Assembly (NCBI GenBank): GCA_028583605.1
Contig: CM053327.1
Location: 248,001 to 312,000 of the forward strand
Reading direction: 5' to 3'
From: Dastarcus helophoroides
Taxonomy: Eukaryota > Arthropoda > Insecta > Coleoptera > Bothrideridae
DNA: 64,000 nucleotides
The position numbers and the translations under genes were made by a program. Positions 1-10,590 of this stretch are shown here, piece after piece; within the stretch, counting starts at the first letter, position 1, and each line of letters begins with the position of its first letter. Below the pieces are notes generated by a model, which saw only the letters and a program-made list of their open reading frames with translations, had not been told where the DNA came from and made no database searches.

Positions 1-900
1 AAAGTTAAAATTTTGGAAAAAAGGGCAAAATTAGAAAAAAGACTGAATTTTACAATCAAAATTTTGAAAAGTGTTTAAATAATAAACATAAATTTAAACA
101 AAAGGGGAAGATTTTCAAGAAAAAAAAATAAATTTTGAAAAATGGTCGAAAATGTCAAAAAGGTCACATTTTGAAGAAATGTTAGCTTTGATAAAATCGA
201 TATTTGAAAAAAAGTCGAGATTTATTTAAGTTTAATTTAAAAAATATTGAAATTTGAAAGTCATGATTTTCGAAGAAATTGAAAATTTTGAATAAAAGTC
301 GAATTTTAAGAAAATCTAAATTTTAAATTCAAAACTTTCAAAAAGTTAAAATTTTAGAAAGTAGGGAATTTAAAAAACAATCGAAATTTGGAGAAAATGT
401 CGAAATTATCAATAAAGCTGGAACTAATAAAAATCAAAATTTTTAAAAAAATGTGAATTTCTGAAATATAGATTTCAAAAAAGGTCCAAATGTTCGAAAA
501 TCATCGTAATTTTGAGAAAGTCGACATTTTTAAAATTTGGAGAAAGAATAAGAACAAATAAAATCGTGAAAAAATTTCAACCTTTCAAAAAACTAGAGAT
601 TTTCAAAAAGAAAAGAAAATTGAAAAATTGAAATTTTTATAAATACTTGCAATTTTTGAAGTTAAATTTAAAAAAGGCGAAGTTTCGAAGAAAAGCAGAA
701 GTTTTTAATAATGTCGAAAGTCTGAAGTGAAAATTTTGCGAAAAGTCGTAATTTTAAATTAAGGTAAAAATTTGTTTTAAGAAACAGAAATTTAAAAAAA
801 AACGAGATTTTTTAAAAAGCGCAATTGATGAAAAAAAATCGAAATTTTGGAAAAATCCAACCTTTCAACACTACATTTAAAATAGGGCAAAATTTGTCTG
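1..900 (+). repeat. Degenerate AT-rich array, A-rich polarity
   Basis: Loose repetition of a roughly 15-20 base motif, GTCGAAATTTTGAAAAA and variants, always in the same orientation (GTCGAAA on the plus strand). No gene is recognisable. If the V-ATPase subunit a gene continues leftwards, this block lies in its intron. Confidence 0.8.
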
Positions 901-1806
901 AATGCACATGGAACCCCCTTATGAACTCTTTACATCCCCCACTGATTGCGAATGTCCTAAAGTCGAATGTTTTGGAAGAAAAGCCAAAATAATCCAAATT
1001 AAAAATAAAAACTTCAATTTTGGAAGGAAAAAAACCGTAAAATGTCAATTCGATTTATTTGACTTCAACCTCGAATTTTTTTTGTTGAAATGTCAACATT
1101 TTAAACGCGAAAACATTCGAACCTTCCAAAATTTCTTCCTAAAAATTTGACTCGTTTTAACTTTTTTGTCAAAATTACAAAATTTAACAGAAGCAGATTA
1201 ATACCCTAAATTAAAAAAAAAAGAGTCAACATTTTATTAGTTGCAAATTTTTCTGTGCATCATTTCATAGGTTACAATAAATCTTGGCTGTTTGATAAAT
1301 ACCAGATGCAAGAATAGAATATTTCAAAAGAGAAATACACAACATGAACTGTTTCAATAACCTTTAGCAAAAATTTTGTAAAAAGATTTTTGTTATGTCA
1401 ATTTCAATTATCAAAATTTTTATGATAAAACAAGCACCCTGACATGTGAAGATTGCTTCATTTGGTGCTTCCAAACTTTACCTTACTGACCAATCTACTA
1501 GAATTCAAATTTATAGTTTCAAGGTGTTTCAAGCTGCAGTCGAAGCATAACTATCCAATATGCTTCGTTATTAGGGGAAATTCCTCTTAAAACAATGTTT
1601 AATCTTTGTACAAACTTTGGCTATTGGTTTAACTACTGATAGTTAAATATCTCTGGGACCAAATATTTGACCTACTTCACATAGTCATAATGAATTCGTT
1701 TTACAACAATTTGCCCACTACTACATCCTAGTCAAAAATTAAATCAATTATTCAATAATCCTATTGGGCAAAGTCGTTAAGATCTTATAATTAAAAAAAA
1801 ACTAAC
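901..1806. other. Probable intron of the V-ATPase subunit a gene, no other feature recognised
   Basis: This sequence follows the splice donor of exon 2 of the minus-strand V-ATPase gene. The next expected exon of that family was not found here, so it probably lies beyond the left edge. The first 250 bases are transitional to the AT-rich array; the rest is ordinary AT-rich DNA. Confidence 0.5.
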
Positions 1807-1983
1807 CTCTAAATCGATCATTTCTCTAGGTTGAGGTGCTTCAGGGTTTTCCCCCGTGTCCAGCATGGGAATGCCATCCTTTTTAATTTCTTTTTCAAGG
1901 TATCTCAGCTTTCGCTCCATCTCATCACATCTCCTGACTTCATTGACGAACTTCCTTTGAAAAACGTTGACATCCGGATTGAG
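1807..1983 (-). CDS. V-type proton ATPase V0 subunit a, coding exon 2 (partial gene)
   Basis: Exon of 177 bases (59 codons, phase 0 at both ends), read on the minus strand. It begins LNPDVNVFQRKFVNEVRRC, followed by a DEMERKLRYLEKEIKK helix, and ends near MLDTGENPEAP and MIDLE. This is the highly conserved cytoplasmic N-terminal domain of the 100-116 kDa a subunit, which holds the proton half-channels of the V0 sector and anchors the stator of the vacuolar proton pump. The acceptor is CTGCAG just upstream (plus 1984-1989) and the donor is GTTAGT (plus 1801-1806). The family is about 800-850 residues, so most of the gene lies outside the window to the left. Paralogue identity (Vha100-1 versus others) cannot be settled from 98 residues. 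Confidence 0.93.
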
Positions 1984-2039
1984 CTGCAGAATTACCATTC
2001 ACATAACTCTATCCTACTAAAACCCCAATGGTGACTTAC

Positions 2040-2156
2040 ATCTCTGAACTGGACGAGCCCCAATTCACCCAATTCCGAAACACAGGCGTAAGCTGCCTCA
2101 CTTTGCAAAAACAGCTGACACAAAGTCATTTCGGCACTTCGAAAGAGCGAACCCAT
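2040..2156 (-). CDS. V-type proton ATPase V0 subunit a, first coding exon
   Basis: Thirty-nine codons starting at ATG (plus 2154-2156): [20 protein letters not shown], then [19 protein letters not shown]. This is the canonical N terminus of subunit a, which fixes the start codon. The donor GTAAGT (plus 2034-2039) opens an intron of only 56 bases that joins in phase to exon 2, restoring the family motif FRD-LNPDVN. Both exons are intact, unlike almost everything else in the window, so this is likely a functional housekeeping gene transcribed leftwards from about 2.2-2.5 kb. Confidence 0.95.
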
Positions 2157-2570
2157 TTTCGTGGTTTTTTTCTAACTAAATTAAATATTGGCAAATTAAG
2201 TTCTAATTGTACTAGTTTTGTGACACATTGGACGATCGGAAAAAACTAGCACACTCCGAAATAACGTGCAAAACTAAAAATTGAGCCGACCAAAAACGAC
2301 ACCGACCTATTCTGCGATCGAACTGATCAATATTTTATTTTAACTTTTACCTTTTTTACATTACACGCACGCATTCGAAGTCTAAAAGTGCATGCGCGTA
2401 ACACTTTGTCTTCGAATTCGACCAAAATATTTCCTTGAAAATTGGAAATGCCAAGAGAAAGCTTCTGACATTGACAGCTGCTTGTAGGTTAATGTCATAG
2501 ACTACTGTTTTGTGGGTAAGCACAGAGAATTGGATTAGGGGGAAAATATCTATGATATGCAGTACGTAGA
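2157..2570. promoter_or_regulatory. Upstream region of the V-ATPase subunit a gene
   Basis: About 400 bases of more complex, less AT-rich sequence lie directly 5' of the subunit a start codon and should hold its 5' UTR and promoter. I see no diagnostic core-promoter element that I would defend. The assignment rests on position and on the contrast with the surrounding low-complexity DNA. Confidence 0.4.
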
Positions 2571-3900
2571 CAGTGGCGGATGCCTTAGAAATTTTACAAG
2601 CATCACACAGCAGATACAGTCTTAGCTGCGAATCAACAGTTGACGTTTACCGTTTTGGTAAAACCATATATTTAATAAAAATGTTGTTAAAACACGTATT
2701 TTGATAAAATGACACTTAATTTGAACTAAACTACGTATCTATCAGAAATAAAATCATCAATCTATGATGTATTTGCGTCTAAAATAATCAAATACGAATG
2801 TTTATTTTATACGAAGGCGTAGAAAGAACATCGATTTATAAAAAATTGATTTTTAGAAATTCCTCTGAATTTTAACTTTTTTTCTCGAAATTTCTACGTA
2901 AACTTTGTCCAAATTTCAACTTTAATCCCCGACTTTAATCTTGAAATTTCGATTTTTTCTCGAAACTTCAATTTTAATCTCAGAATTTCGACTTTAAACT
3001 CAAACTTTCGACTTTTTTCTTAAAATTTTTAGTGAAAAATTTGGAATTTGAAATATTGAAACTCTAAAACTGGATCCGTGTGTTGTGCGTTGTAATATTA
3101 ATTTAAAAAGAAATATTTTTCTCTCAATGTCAATTATTTTGTGGAGTAAGTAGTTATTTGGTGTGGTATCACCGAATTCGTTAGTTCAAGTCGTAAACTC
3201 TTCAAATGCAGTACAAAAACTTTTGACTATAAGAGAAAAATTGTGAACATAAACTCACTACACAAATTTTTATTGATGTGGATCCGCCTTAAGCTCAAAA
3301 TTTTAAGAAAAGGTGGAAATTTTCAAATTAAAGGACAATATTTTGAGAAAGAAATCTTAATAAAAAGATAAATTTGAAGCCAAAATATTCGGGGACATAG
3401 TAAAAATTGAAAGTTAAAGCCTTGAAATGAATTTCATGGAGTATTTTGATTTCTGCTAAGGCATATATGTTTAACTACATCAATTTTAAAAAAAATTTTT
3501 TTAGAAATTTTGAGTATCAAAACGAAATTTTGCTTTTTCTGGAAATGTCGACTATATTTTGAAAATTTCGACTTTTTTCTTGAAGTTTCGTAGTTAAATT
3601 CAAAGTTCGTATTTGAAGCCAAAATTTCGACTTTAATTTCGAAACTTCTATACTTCATGGTTAGGTTAGGCAGATAACAGTTGCGCCCCACCACACTCCT
3701 TACAATCAGTTGTTAACAGTTGGCGGTAGGGTGGGTTTAGTAATTTCAATTTTTAATAACCAAAATGTTGACATTTTTAGATTTTAATCTCGAAATTTCG
3801 AAAAAAAAGTCGAAAAATTGACATTTTAAATTTAAGTTCAAGGTTTCGATTTCTTTTAGAAATTCATCTCAAATCGCTTTTTATAAATGTCCACTTTATG
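2571..3900 (-). repeat. Degenerate AT-rich array, mostly T-rich polarity, with TIR-like left end
   Basis: The block starts with CAGTGGCGGATGCC at 2571, which looks like a DNA-transposon terminus; similar CAGTGGCGG or GGTGGCGGCT ends lie at 7350 and, inverted, at 50876. From about 2860 to 3850 it holds AATTTCGACTTTTTTCTCGAAA repeats, the reverse orientation of the block at 1-900, with a short stretch of opposite orientation near 3290-3410. No matching right terminus was found and no gene is recognised. Confidence 0.55.
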
Positions 3901-4164
3901 TTTGAAACATCATATTTTTAATAATATATCAATATTTCTGGGGAACAAATTCGTTTTTAAAAAGAAAATTCTTTGTATTGAATCATTTTTTTTTCAGCGT
4001 ACAATTAGGAAAAGCTAAAAGTCTGCAAATAGAAGAAATATTGCTAATCTGGCAACGCTGTCTATTAGTTTCTATTCTGTGGGTTAGATAACCTTATTTC
4101 CATATAGTCAATTTCAGATAAATATTCAACAGGATACATTGTACAATTTTCTAATGGCATCAGC

Positions 4165-4470
4165 TAGTAATATTTAGACATAATCGTAAGGCAGCCCTAT
4201 GACATTTCTTAATAGTGTTGTGTTCTTAAAATCCTAACCTTAAATATCAATAAATATTTTGATTTGCTGTCGCTTCTTTTAAGAGTGATTCGTTTATCTT
4301 TTTCGTCAAGTTCTGCTGAAAATTATTAAATTGTTAATACAAATAATAGGGAGAACATTTAGTCTGATTATTTAGGCTAAACGGCCAAATAACCTCAACA
4401 CATTAAATATCAAAATGTTTACGCGTAAAGCCAGCTTTAGTTCTGCTGATTTTATTAGTAACATATCCAA
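4165..4470 (+). repeat. Interspersed repeat, copy 1 of 2
   Basis: About 305 bases with a diverged direct copy at 18951-19256. Shared landmarks in order are TAGTAATATTTAGA, CTATGACA, TATTTTGATTTG, GAGTGATTC, AACATTTAGTC, GCCAGCTTTA and TTAGTAAC. I see no coding potential and cannot name the family. Confidence 0.7.
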
Positions 4471-4627
4471 ACGGCCTACTCTTATACACATTTATCTGAA
4501 ATGGGAAATAGATCACTATTCAGATTTTTTTTTATTACCTAAATTATATTACAATTTGGGAGTAATTTTTCTATAAATATTAATAAAAAATAAAAGTAAC
4601 TGTCATTTTTCTGACGATAATGACAGA

Positions 4628-4685
4628 ATGTTGGTCATAGAAACGCCCTCAAACAGCTACACTCACGATAAACTGCTACGTTCGG
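4628..4685 (+). CDS. Possible upstream coding exon of the Mlx gene
   Basis: A short open segment starting MLVIETPSNSYTHDKLLRS ends at a good donor (G|GTATGT at 4686). It lies on the correct strand upstream of the recognised Mlx exons. The N terminus of Mlx is poorly conserved, so homology cannot confirm it; position and donor are the only support. An alternative ATG eight bases upstream (4620) runs into a stop after six codons. Confidence 0.3.
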
Positions 4686-4917
4686 GTATGTTTACTTTCT
4701 CATGTTATCTGAGAAAATGGCGAAACTTTTTTATATTTACATGTAATCTAATGCACTTAAACACGTTTTATCTTTTTATTTACGAATTTAAACGTAAGTA
4801 TAAAAATAGTCAGTTGCGTGTTGTGAAGTTCGCATGTTGCTTGGCCAAGCTGATTTCTTCAATCTCGCTGGTAATTAGGTTAATTTTTTTTTTTAGTTGT
4901 AAGCTGTAGGTGATTAG

Positions 4918-6370
4918 TTTTAATGTTAAGCAACATGCCTAGAGAACGTCTACCATATACAAGATGCAATAGTAGTGGTTCATTGCAAAATGCATGGTTC
5001 TTCAGCGCAGAATACAGGTAAAGCAAACTTAAACGTGCATTTACTTTTGTTTAAATTCTGCATTTTTAGATGAAGAAGACGAGACAGATTCTAAAGCAAC
5101 ATCTCTAAGTTATAGAGAACGTAGAAGAGAAGCTCATACTCAAGCCGAACAGAAGCGTCGAGATGCCATTAAGAAAGGGTATGATACACTACAAGCTCTA
5201 GTCCCTACTTGTCAACAAACAGACGTATCAGGTAATTTGTAGATTAATTCTGTACGTTAAAAGCATCTACAGTAATATACGCTTGTAACGAACCCATTTA
5301 TAAATTTTTGCTTATAACAAATCAATCTATCTAATTAAGTACTCTTATTATTTATCGCTTAAACTATGATCGATTTCTTTGGCCCTTTGGTTTCGTTACA
5401 GACAGACATCACAATATTTATTTTGTGATTTTGCTATGGCCAATCATTACTTTTCTTTGTTATAATATTTTACACAAGAACTAGGTCCAGCATCAAGAAG
5501 CAACTACAGATACCACTGTGTCAAGCCCCAGGGTCCCTTTATTTAGTTGTCAAAAATATTTTACACCTTGGAGGCATCTATCTGTCTATCTACCTGGAAA
5601 GAATCCTTTAATCTTTTGACTCTAGTATTAAAATTTGAAAAACAGGTCCACATTAAAGTGAAAATTTTAAGTAAAAGATCAAACATTTCAAATTTTAAGA
5701 AAAAGTTAAAAATTGGAAAGGAAAGTTGGAAATTTATAAATGTTGAGGGTTTTCTCAAAATTTCTTATTGTGTTCCATTAAATATTGATATTCAAGTCAT
5801 CTCAATTTGATATTTTTCCGAATATACTAAATGTAAATGTTACTCTGGAAATTTTATTTTGTTTTAAATTTCAGTATATTAAAAATAGCATATGAATTTC
5901 AGGTTATAAACTAAGTAAAGCTACTGTGTTACAAAAGTCAATTGATTATATTCAATATTTACAACAACAGAAGAAGAAACAGGAAGAAGAAAGAAATATT
6001 TTAAGGAAGGAAGTGCAAGCTTTGACAATCATGAGGATAAATTATGAACAAATCGTAAAAGCTCAACAGAGTCAACCAGGACACACAGAAACGAGAATAT
6101 CCGATGATATTAAATTCTCTGTGGTATGTCCTATTGTTGATGTATTTAATAGAATATTTTGTTTCTATTAATAAAAACAGTTCCAGGCCATTATGGAGCA
6201 ACTCTTTATACCGTTTAGTAGTATATCAATGATGAATTTCAGTGAATTATCGGCAGGGGTTTTTCCAATGGTTAGAAGAATATTGCAAACCGCAAACACT
6301 AAAAGATACAATTTTAAAAGTTCTGCAACGGCACAATCATCAAATTAGAGGCCAGCCTACAAATTTATAA
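4918..6370 (+). CDS. Mlx: Max-like protein X (Mlx), bHLH-zipper transcription factor; three exons recognised, two frame breaks
   Basis: Mlx dimerises with Mondo/MLXIP/ChREBP, binds carbohydrate-response E-boxes and controls sugar-responsive transcription. Exon about 4918-5017 carries TRCNSSGS and, one base out of frame, SSAQNT. Exon 5070-5231 starts DEEDETDS and contains the basic region and helix 1 (RRREAHTQAEQKRRDAIKKG, then LQALVPTC). Exon 5903-6123 has helix 2 and the leucine zipper (LSKATVLQKSIDYIQYLQQQ through INYEQIVKA). Exon 6181-6370 encodes the Mlx C-terminal dimerisation and cytoplasmic-localisation domain (FQAIMEQLF, then ELSAGVF and WLEEYCKPQTL). Introns are 5018-5069, 5232-5902 and 6124-6180 (57 bp), all GT/AG. 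Frame breaks of one extra base lie at about 4986-4995 and 6256-6268; without the second the last 33 codons up to TAA 6368-6370 would be lost. Intact splice sites argue against a processed copy. Confidence 0.9.
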
Positions 6371-6600
6371 CATGCCGTTTTCCCATAAGTCTCGACTGCA
6401 ATTTAGATATCAAATATATTAAAGTGCTGAAGCAGCTATTTATATTTTATCTAATGTAATTAATGAGGACAAAATGCTGAAAATGTTGGCACGTTCAAGA
6501 AAACTAGTTTTACTTAGAAATCAGATTGAGAATATTTTATTGTATTGTGCATTTTAATTATAATGTATAAAATAATTCAGTGATGTGTCATATTTTACAG

Positions 6601-6606
6601 AATAAA
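6601..6606 (+). other. Candidate polyadenylation signal of Mlx
   Basis: AATAAA lies about 230 bases after the Mlx stop codon in an AT-rich 3' UTR-like stretch. It is the clearest full AATAAA downstream of the gene. Confidence 0.4.
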
Positions 6607-7349
6607 ATGTTAAGTTTTTGTTTATGATAATTTTAGTTTGATAATTTTCTATAAAAAAAAGTTGAATTTTTTTTGTTTTCTTATTCAGCCCCTTTTTGTT
6701 TAAATGAATTTGAAGAAAATCAGAAAATTTTGTTTGAAATTAATTATCTAGTTTTATGATATCCTTAAAAATTATTTTTATATGAAAGGAGTGATAGGGA
6801 TTTATAGGTTTAAGGAAAGTTGTATCGCTTCAAATTTGATTTTTGTTCATATTAACCTCTATTAACTAGGTATTTTGAGTTTTTTCAAACTTTTGAACTT
6901 AAGCGTTTGGGGTTTTTCTGTATTTCCCATCCCCTCTTGAGAGTTTCTTTAATAAAATATAGAAAAGTTGCAAATACAGAAGATGCGGGATTTTTTCTAA
7001 AATTTTTTAATCTGCCAAACAACAAAAAAATACAAATGCAAAAGACGTTTGTTAATTTAAATAGAACATTCTATAGATTATTGCTTTTTTGAAGATCTTG
7101 TATTTTTCTGATTCCAAAGAGACAATATGTCGTCGGAAAGAGTACTGAAGAGGGGTTCCTTTTTTATTTGTGAATTTACAAGAAAGAGTCATTCTTTAGA
7201 AAACCTTCCGCTCAATCTTAAATCACTGAAAATTACATTTTTATCTATATTTTTTATACAAAAAGTTCAATTATTTGAAAATTATAGAAAATGACCTGGC
7301 GTAAACTCCTGTTATTTTTGACAAGTATCAAAAAATAAGGTTTAGAACT
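6607..7349. other. Unassigned AT-rich DNA downstream of Mlx
   Basis: There is no recognisable gene, RNA or repeat family here. A short open frame at 6907-7092 has no family features and is AT-composition noise. Confidence 0.4.
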
Positions 7350-8000
7350 CGGTGGCGGCTCGTAGTTAAAATTAGTAAGTGGGCTGCACCGGAAGGTATT
7401 CAACTTTTGTGTTGTTAAAATCAGGACTTCAGGCCTGCTACTTTTTCGGTTACCGTTTTGGTTTAATGAAATAAAAATTATGTCGATTTAGAGACTGGTT
7501 TTCGTTCTAATAAAAACAGTTTTTATGCTTTAAATTCAGTAGTTCAGGATATAAAAAAAAGGTCTTATTTTCTTTGAAAATGGTAAAAAATAATTCAGGT
7601 TTTAGTAAAAATAAAAATTGGAAGTTATATTTTAGCTTTTTCCAAGGAAATTTTTAAGTTTACAAAATAAATCAAAGAAGATTTTATCGATAATTTAATG
7701 AAAATGATACAATTTATTATTAAAACCAAAATTCTGGGATCAAAACTAAAAAATATCTTGAAATTTAAAGATAAAATTCCAAATTTCTGGAAAAAAATCG
7801 TATAATTTACCGACAAAAAATTCCAGTTCAAAATCGTAATTTCGAGAAAAAACGTTAAACTTTAGAAGCAAGCGAGTTAAAACTCAAAATTTCGAGAAAT
7901 AAAATTAAAATTTAGTTTAAATCTTTGAAGATAAGATCAAGGTGCAATATTTTTTAGAAAATCTAATTTAAAAAATTATATTTGTATGCAGTTTTATTGG
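7350..8000 (+). repeat. TIR-like end plus degenerate AT-rich array
   Basis: GGTGGCGGCTCGTAGT followed by GTGGGCTGCACC at 7350-7391 resembles a DNA-transposon terminus; an inverted relative (CCAGCCGCCACTG, with GGTGCTGCAG) lies at 50836-50876. Behind it the sequence grades into the A-rich GTCGAAATT-type array to about 7980. The far terminus is not visible. Confidence 0.45.
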
Positions 8001-8210
8001 CTTTTTCTTCACCGGTCACTCCTTTCACAATCCTAAATTTCAGTACCTTCTATTAAGGAATGGCAATCTGTTTTAGATTGCCGCAAACAGCGATTGCGTT
8101 GGATCTTGGTTTGTCAATCGCTAGTTTGGGACTCAACACTGAAAAACACTTAAAACTATATTAAAATTTAAACGACGTAAAAAATAAATAACAAGATTAT
8201 TTAAAATTTT

Positions 8211-8247
8211 AACGTTTCGGGCAGTGTTATTCTCTGCCCGTCGTTAG
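8211..8247 (-). ncRNA. Hammerhead-like hairpin (degenerate)
   Basis: On the minus strand a CUAACGA stretch is followed by one base, the stem GGGCAG...CUGCCC and then GAAACGUU. The layout equals that of the Penelope-associated hairpins elsewhere in the window (CUGANGA-N-stem-GAAAC), but the conserved G of CUGA is A. It directly abuts the broken end of the copia fragment and may mark the tail of another Penelope-like insertion. Confidence 0.35.
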
Positions 8248-8309
8248 AAAATCAATTCAAATTTATTCCTTTACAAATTTGTGTAAGCTGTCAGAAAGTA
8301 ATTCTGATC

Positions 8310-9170
8310 TGCAAATATGCCAATGTTACGTCTATCTCATGTATTTTCATTTTAAAATGGGCGGATAGTGCAGTAACAAGTCTTATAGAACTTAATCTAG
8401 CCACGAGAGCAAATTTTTCTTTAAAGTGAACGCCTTGCTTCTGAGTGAATTCCTGAGCCACAAGACATGCTTTTCAGCCTTTCTATAGAACCATCAACGT
8501 TATACTTGTTTCTCAGTATCATTCGACTTCCCAGGACTTCCTCATCGATGGGTCGATTCACGATTCACGTGTCGTTTTCGATTGTATTTGTAATTTCCTC
8601 TGCATAGCTTCAAACCACTTCGTAGGTCAGGTCCTTCTAGGGCTTATTTCATTGGTACTTCGTCTAGAAATACTTGTTCCACGACATTTACTTCGGAGTT
8701 CTGCTGTACCATGTTGTACATTTTTCTTGGTCTTCCCCTATTTCCAGTTCATTTCACTCTTGGTCTTCCTGGTCCCCTCTTTGTCTCACCACCTCGTACC
8801 CTTCCTCATTTTCTTCTTCAATTCTAAGAATTTTATCATCTTTCGTCGATTCTGTAGGTTGTAGAGTGACTTGTTACCGCATTCTTCGTTACAAGTCGTC
8901 AAAGATAAATTCTAAAAAAATTTCTGTTGCGCACTCGACTTTCTCCAAGAACCTAACATCAAGAGATATGATTACTTTTCGTTGTGAGGTTAACCAAATA
9001 AAAAAACTTTTCATTTGTTCGGAGTAACCTAGAAATATTCCTTCTCTGCACCCGGAACCCAGTTGTCCCTTCATGGGATCATTGTTTAAACAGAAAACTT
9101 TGGAACCAAATAATTGAACGTGTGATACATCTGGAGATTTTCATGTCAAATTTCATATGGAATTCTGTTC
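8310..9170 (-). pseudogene. Ty1/copia retrotransposon fragment: post-integrase to reverse-transcriptase N terminus
   Basis: Read on the minus strand it starts near a PYE segment, passes through LFGSKVFCLN-like and GIFLGYSEQMKSFFIWL and VIISLDVRFLEK (the copia linker after integrase), then a W..AM and CLVAQEFTQKQGVHFKEKFA and RLVTALSAHFKMKIHEIDVT, which is the beginning of the RVT_2 domain with its first catalytic Asp. It ends near LAYLQ, before the catalytic YxDD. Several stops and frame shifts interrupt it. It is the downstream part of the same type of element whose gag lies at 16490-17665 in the same orientation; BEL and Penelope-like DNA separates the two, and the integrase core is missing. 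Confidence 0.85.
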
Positions 9171-9762
9171 GATATTGTATTGTTGTCATAACAAAAATAA
9201 TAAAATAATTCACGATTAGAAAGAAAGTGTCAATTATTTATTCATCATACGAGCCTACCAGTCTATAAAGCCTACAGTCCATAAAGAAGAAACGAGTGAA
9301 TTACATACATTTTAATAGTCCCATCGAGCGCTATTCGGGAGTACGCCTGCAAGACAGTAAGAGTCGTTAGCCCAAGAGTCACAACAGACACAGCAGTCAG
9401 CAATTAACATGAGGTCTCACTCCAGAAAAAAAAACATTGCAATCGGCGAACATTTCATAGGAAGTCATTGGCTAAACAGTGCATCGAGTCATCGAAATTT
9501 TGAAATATTTATATTCAAGTTAAACATAATATCATTGGCAGATAGATATCAAATATTTTTTGAAGCAGTTAGCTGAGCTTGTTAGTGTACCTTACCAAAG
9601 GAAATCAAAAGAGAAGTTTCGAGTTACAATCGGTCAGAAATTAATGGGGTACGTACACAGCGTCTCCAGAAAGTCAGTCACAGTAGTAAATTTACATATG
9701 AACGTCACAAGGATAAAAGTAAGTGGAATTTTTGGTTTCATTGTCCAATATTGACCTTTCGC

Positions 9763-9775
9763 ATTCCCTGTATAT
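9763..9775 (+). repeat. Left target-site duplication of the Penelope-like insertion
   Basis: ATTCCCTGTATAT occurs here and again at 11205-11217, exactly bracketing the Penelope-like sequence. Thirteen identical bases in direct orientation at the two junctions is strong evidence of a single insertion. Confidence 0.85.
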
Positions 9776-9860
9776 GATAACGAAGGCTTCCACGGCCAGA
9801 GTCAGTACAGGATATACTTCTTCCGGGATTGGACCGTGTCAAAGAACTACTAAAAGTGTT

Positions 9861-9897
9861 CGACGTTTCGCCCACCATCGTAGGGGGCTTCTTCAGG
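9861..9897 (-). ncRNA. Hammerhead-like hairpin in the Penelope-like element tail
   Basis: On the minus strand: CCUGAAGA, one A, a stem GCCCCC/GGUGGGC closing a short loop, then GAAACGUCG. Penelope-like elements are known to carry hammerhead-type ribozymes in their terminal repeats, with a CUGANGA...GAAA core. The one-base spacer before stem II departs from the textbook core, so self-cleavage is not assured. Confidence 0.5.
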
Positions 9898-9975
9898 AAC
9901 AAAGAAAGAAAAATAGATGAAATGAGGGAATATGCAAAAAAGAAAAATAAAATAAAAGGCCAATTTCAAAACATC

Positions 9976-10199
9976 AGAGCACGGTAACTCAGTATGTCCA
10001 CCATACCAGAGGCGAAACTCTTCTGAATTGAAAATTGGTACAAAGGATAAGAAAGTTTAGACAGAAGAGCACGGTAACTCAGTATGTCCACCATACCAGA
10101 GGCGAAACTCTTCTGAATTGAAACTTGGTACAAAAGAAAGTTTAGGCAGAAGAGCACGGTAACTCAGTATGTCCACCATACCAGAGGCGAAACTCTTCT
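9976..10199 (-). repeat. Three tandem copies of an 85-90 bp unit in the Penelope-like 3' region
   Basis: Units begin with AGAGCACGGTAACTCAGTAT at 9976, 10066 and 10151 (periods 90 and 85). They share TCCACCATACCAGAGGCG and AAACTCTTCTG; the third unit is cut short. They lie between the endonuclease and the 3' tail and probably belong to the element's 3' UTR. Confidence 0.9.
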
Positions 10200-10247
10200 G
10201 ACAGGAAAGAGGGAAAGGGAAACTTTATATACCACGCGCCTGTGCGA

Positions 10248-10565
10248 TCACTTCCGAAGATTTCCGATGGTTGGTTTCCAGATGGAGGAAAACATGTAAC
10301 CTTCGTCTCTGTTGATGTTATTGGGGAATTTTTGGATTTCGATGGCCTCGCGTATCTTCCTATTATAGTAATTGGGAATATTGGATATAATTGAAATATT
10401 ATCGAAGAGAATCTTATGTCCGGTCTCATGTTGATGTTCGGCAATGGCTGACTGCGAAAATAAACCAGACCTAAGACACCTTTGGTGCTCGGATATTCGC
10501 GTCTTAAATGATCGCCTTGTTTCTCCGATGTACACTGAACCACAAGAACAAGGAACCCTATACAC
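10248..10565 (-). pseudogene. GIY-YIG endonuclease domain of a Penelope-like element
   Basis: The open segment of 105 codons reads YRVPCSCGSVYIGETRRSF, then TRISEHQRC, then AIAEHQHETGHKI, with the catalytic Tyr, Arg and His-bearing blocks of the GIY-YIG family in order (here VPCSCGSVYIGET). In Penelope-like elements this C-terminal domain nicks the target for reverse transcription. It lies downstream of the RT segment on the same strand but in a different frame, so the polyprotein is broken. The two cysteines before the YIG motif are typical of this group. Confidence 0.9.
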
Positions 10566-10590
10566 GCCATTAGAACAAAAGGATGAAATT

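Noticed and set aside
1777..2249. Plus-strand frames of 67 and 73 codons
   Set aside because: Antisense to the V-ATPase subunit a exons.
4918..6370. Mlx as a processed pseudogene
   Set aside because: Introns with good splice sites are retained between the conserved exons.
8652..9027. Plus-strand open frames of 70 and 117 codons
   Set aside because: They are antisense shadows of the minus-strand copia RT fragment.
9976..10199. CRISPR-like spaced repeats
   Set aside because: The 85-90 bp units are direct tandem copies with no unique spacers, inside a retroelement of a eukaryote.
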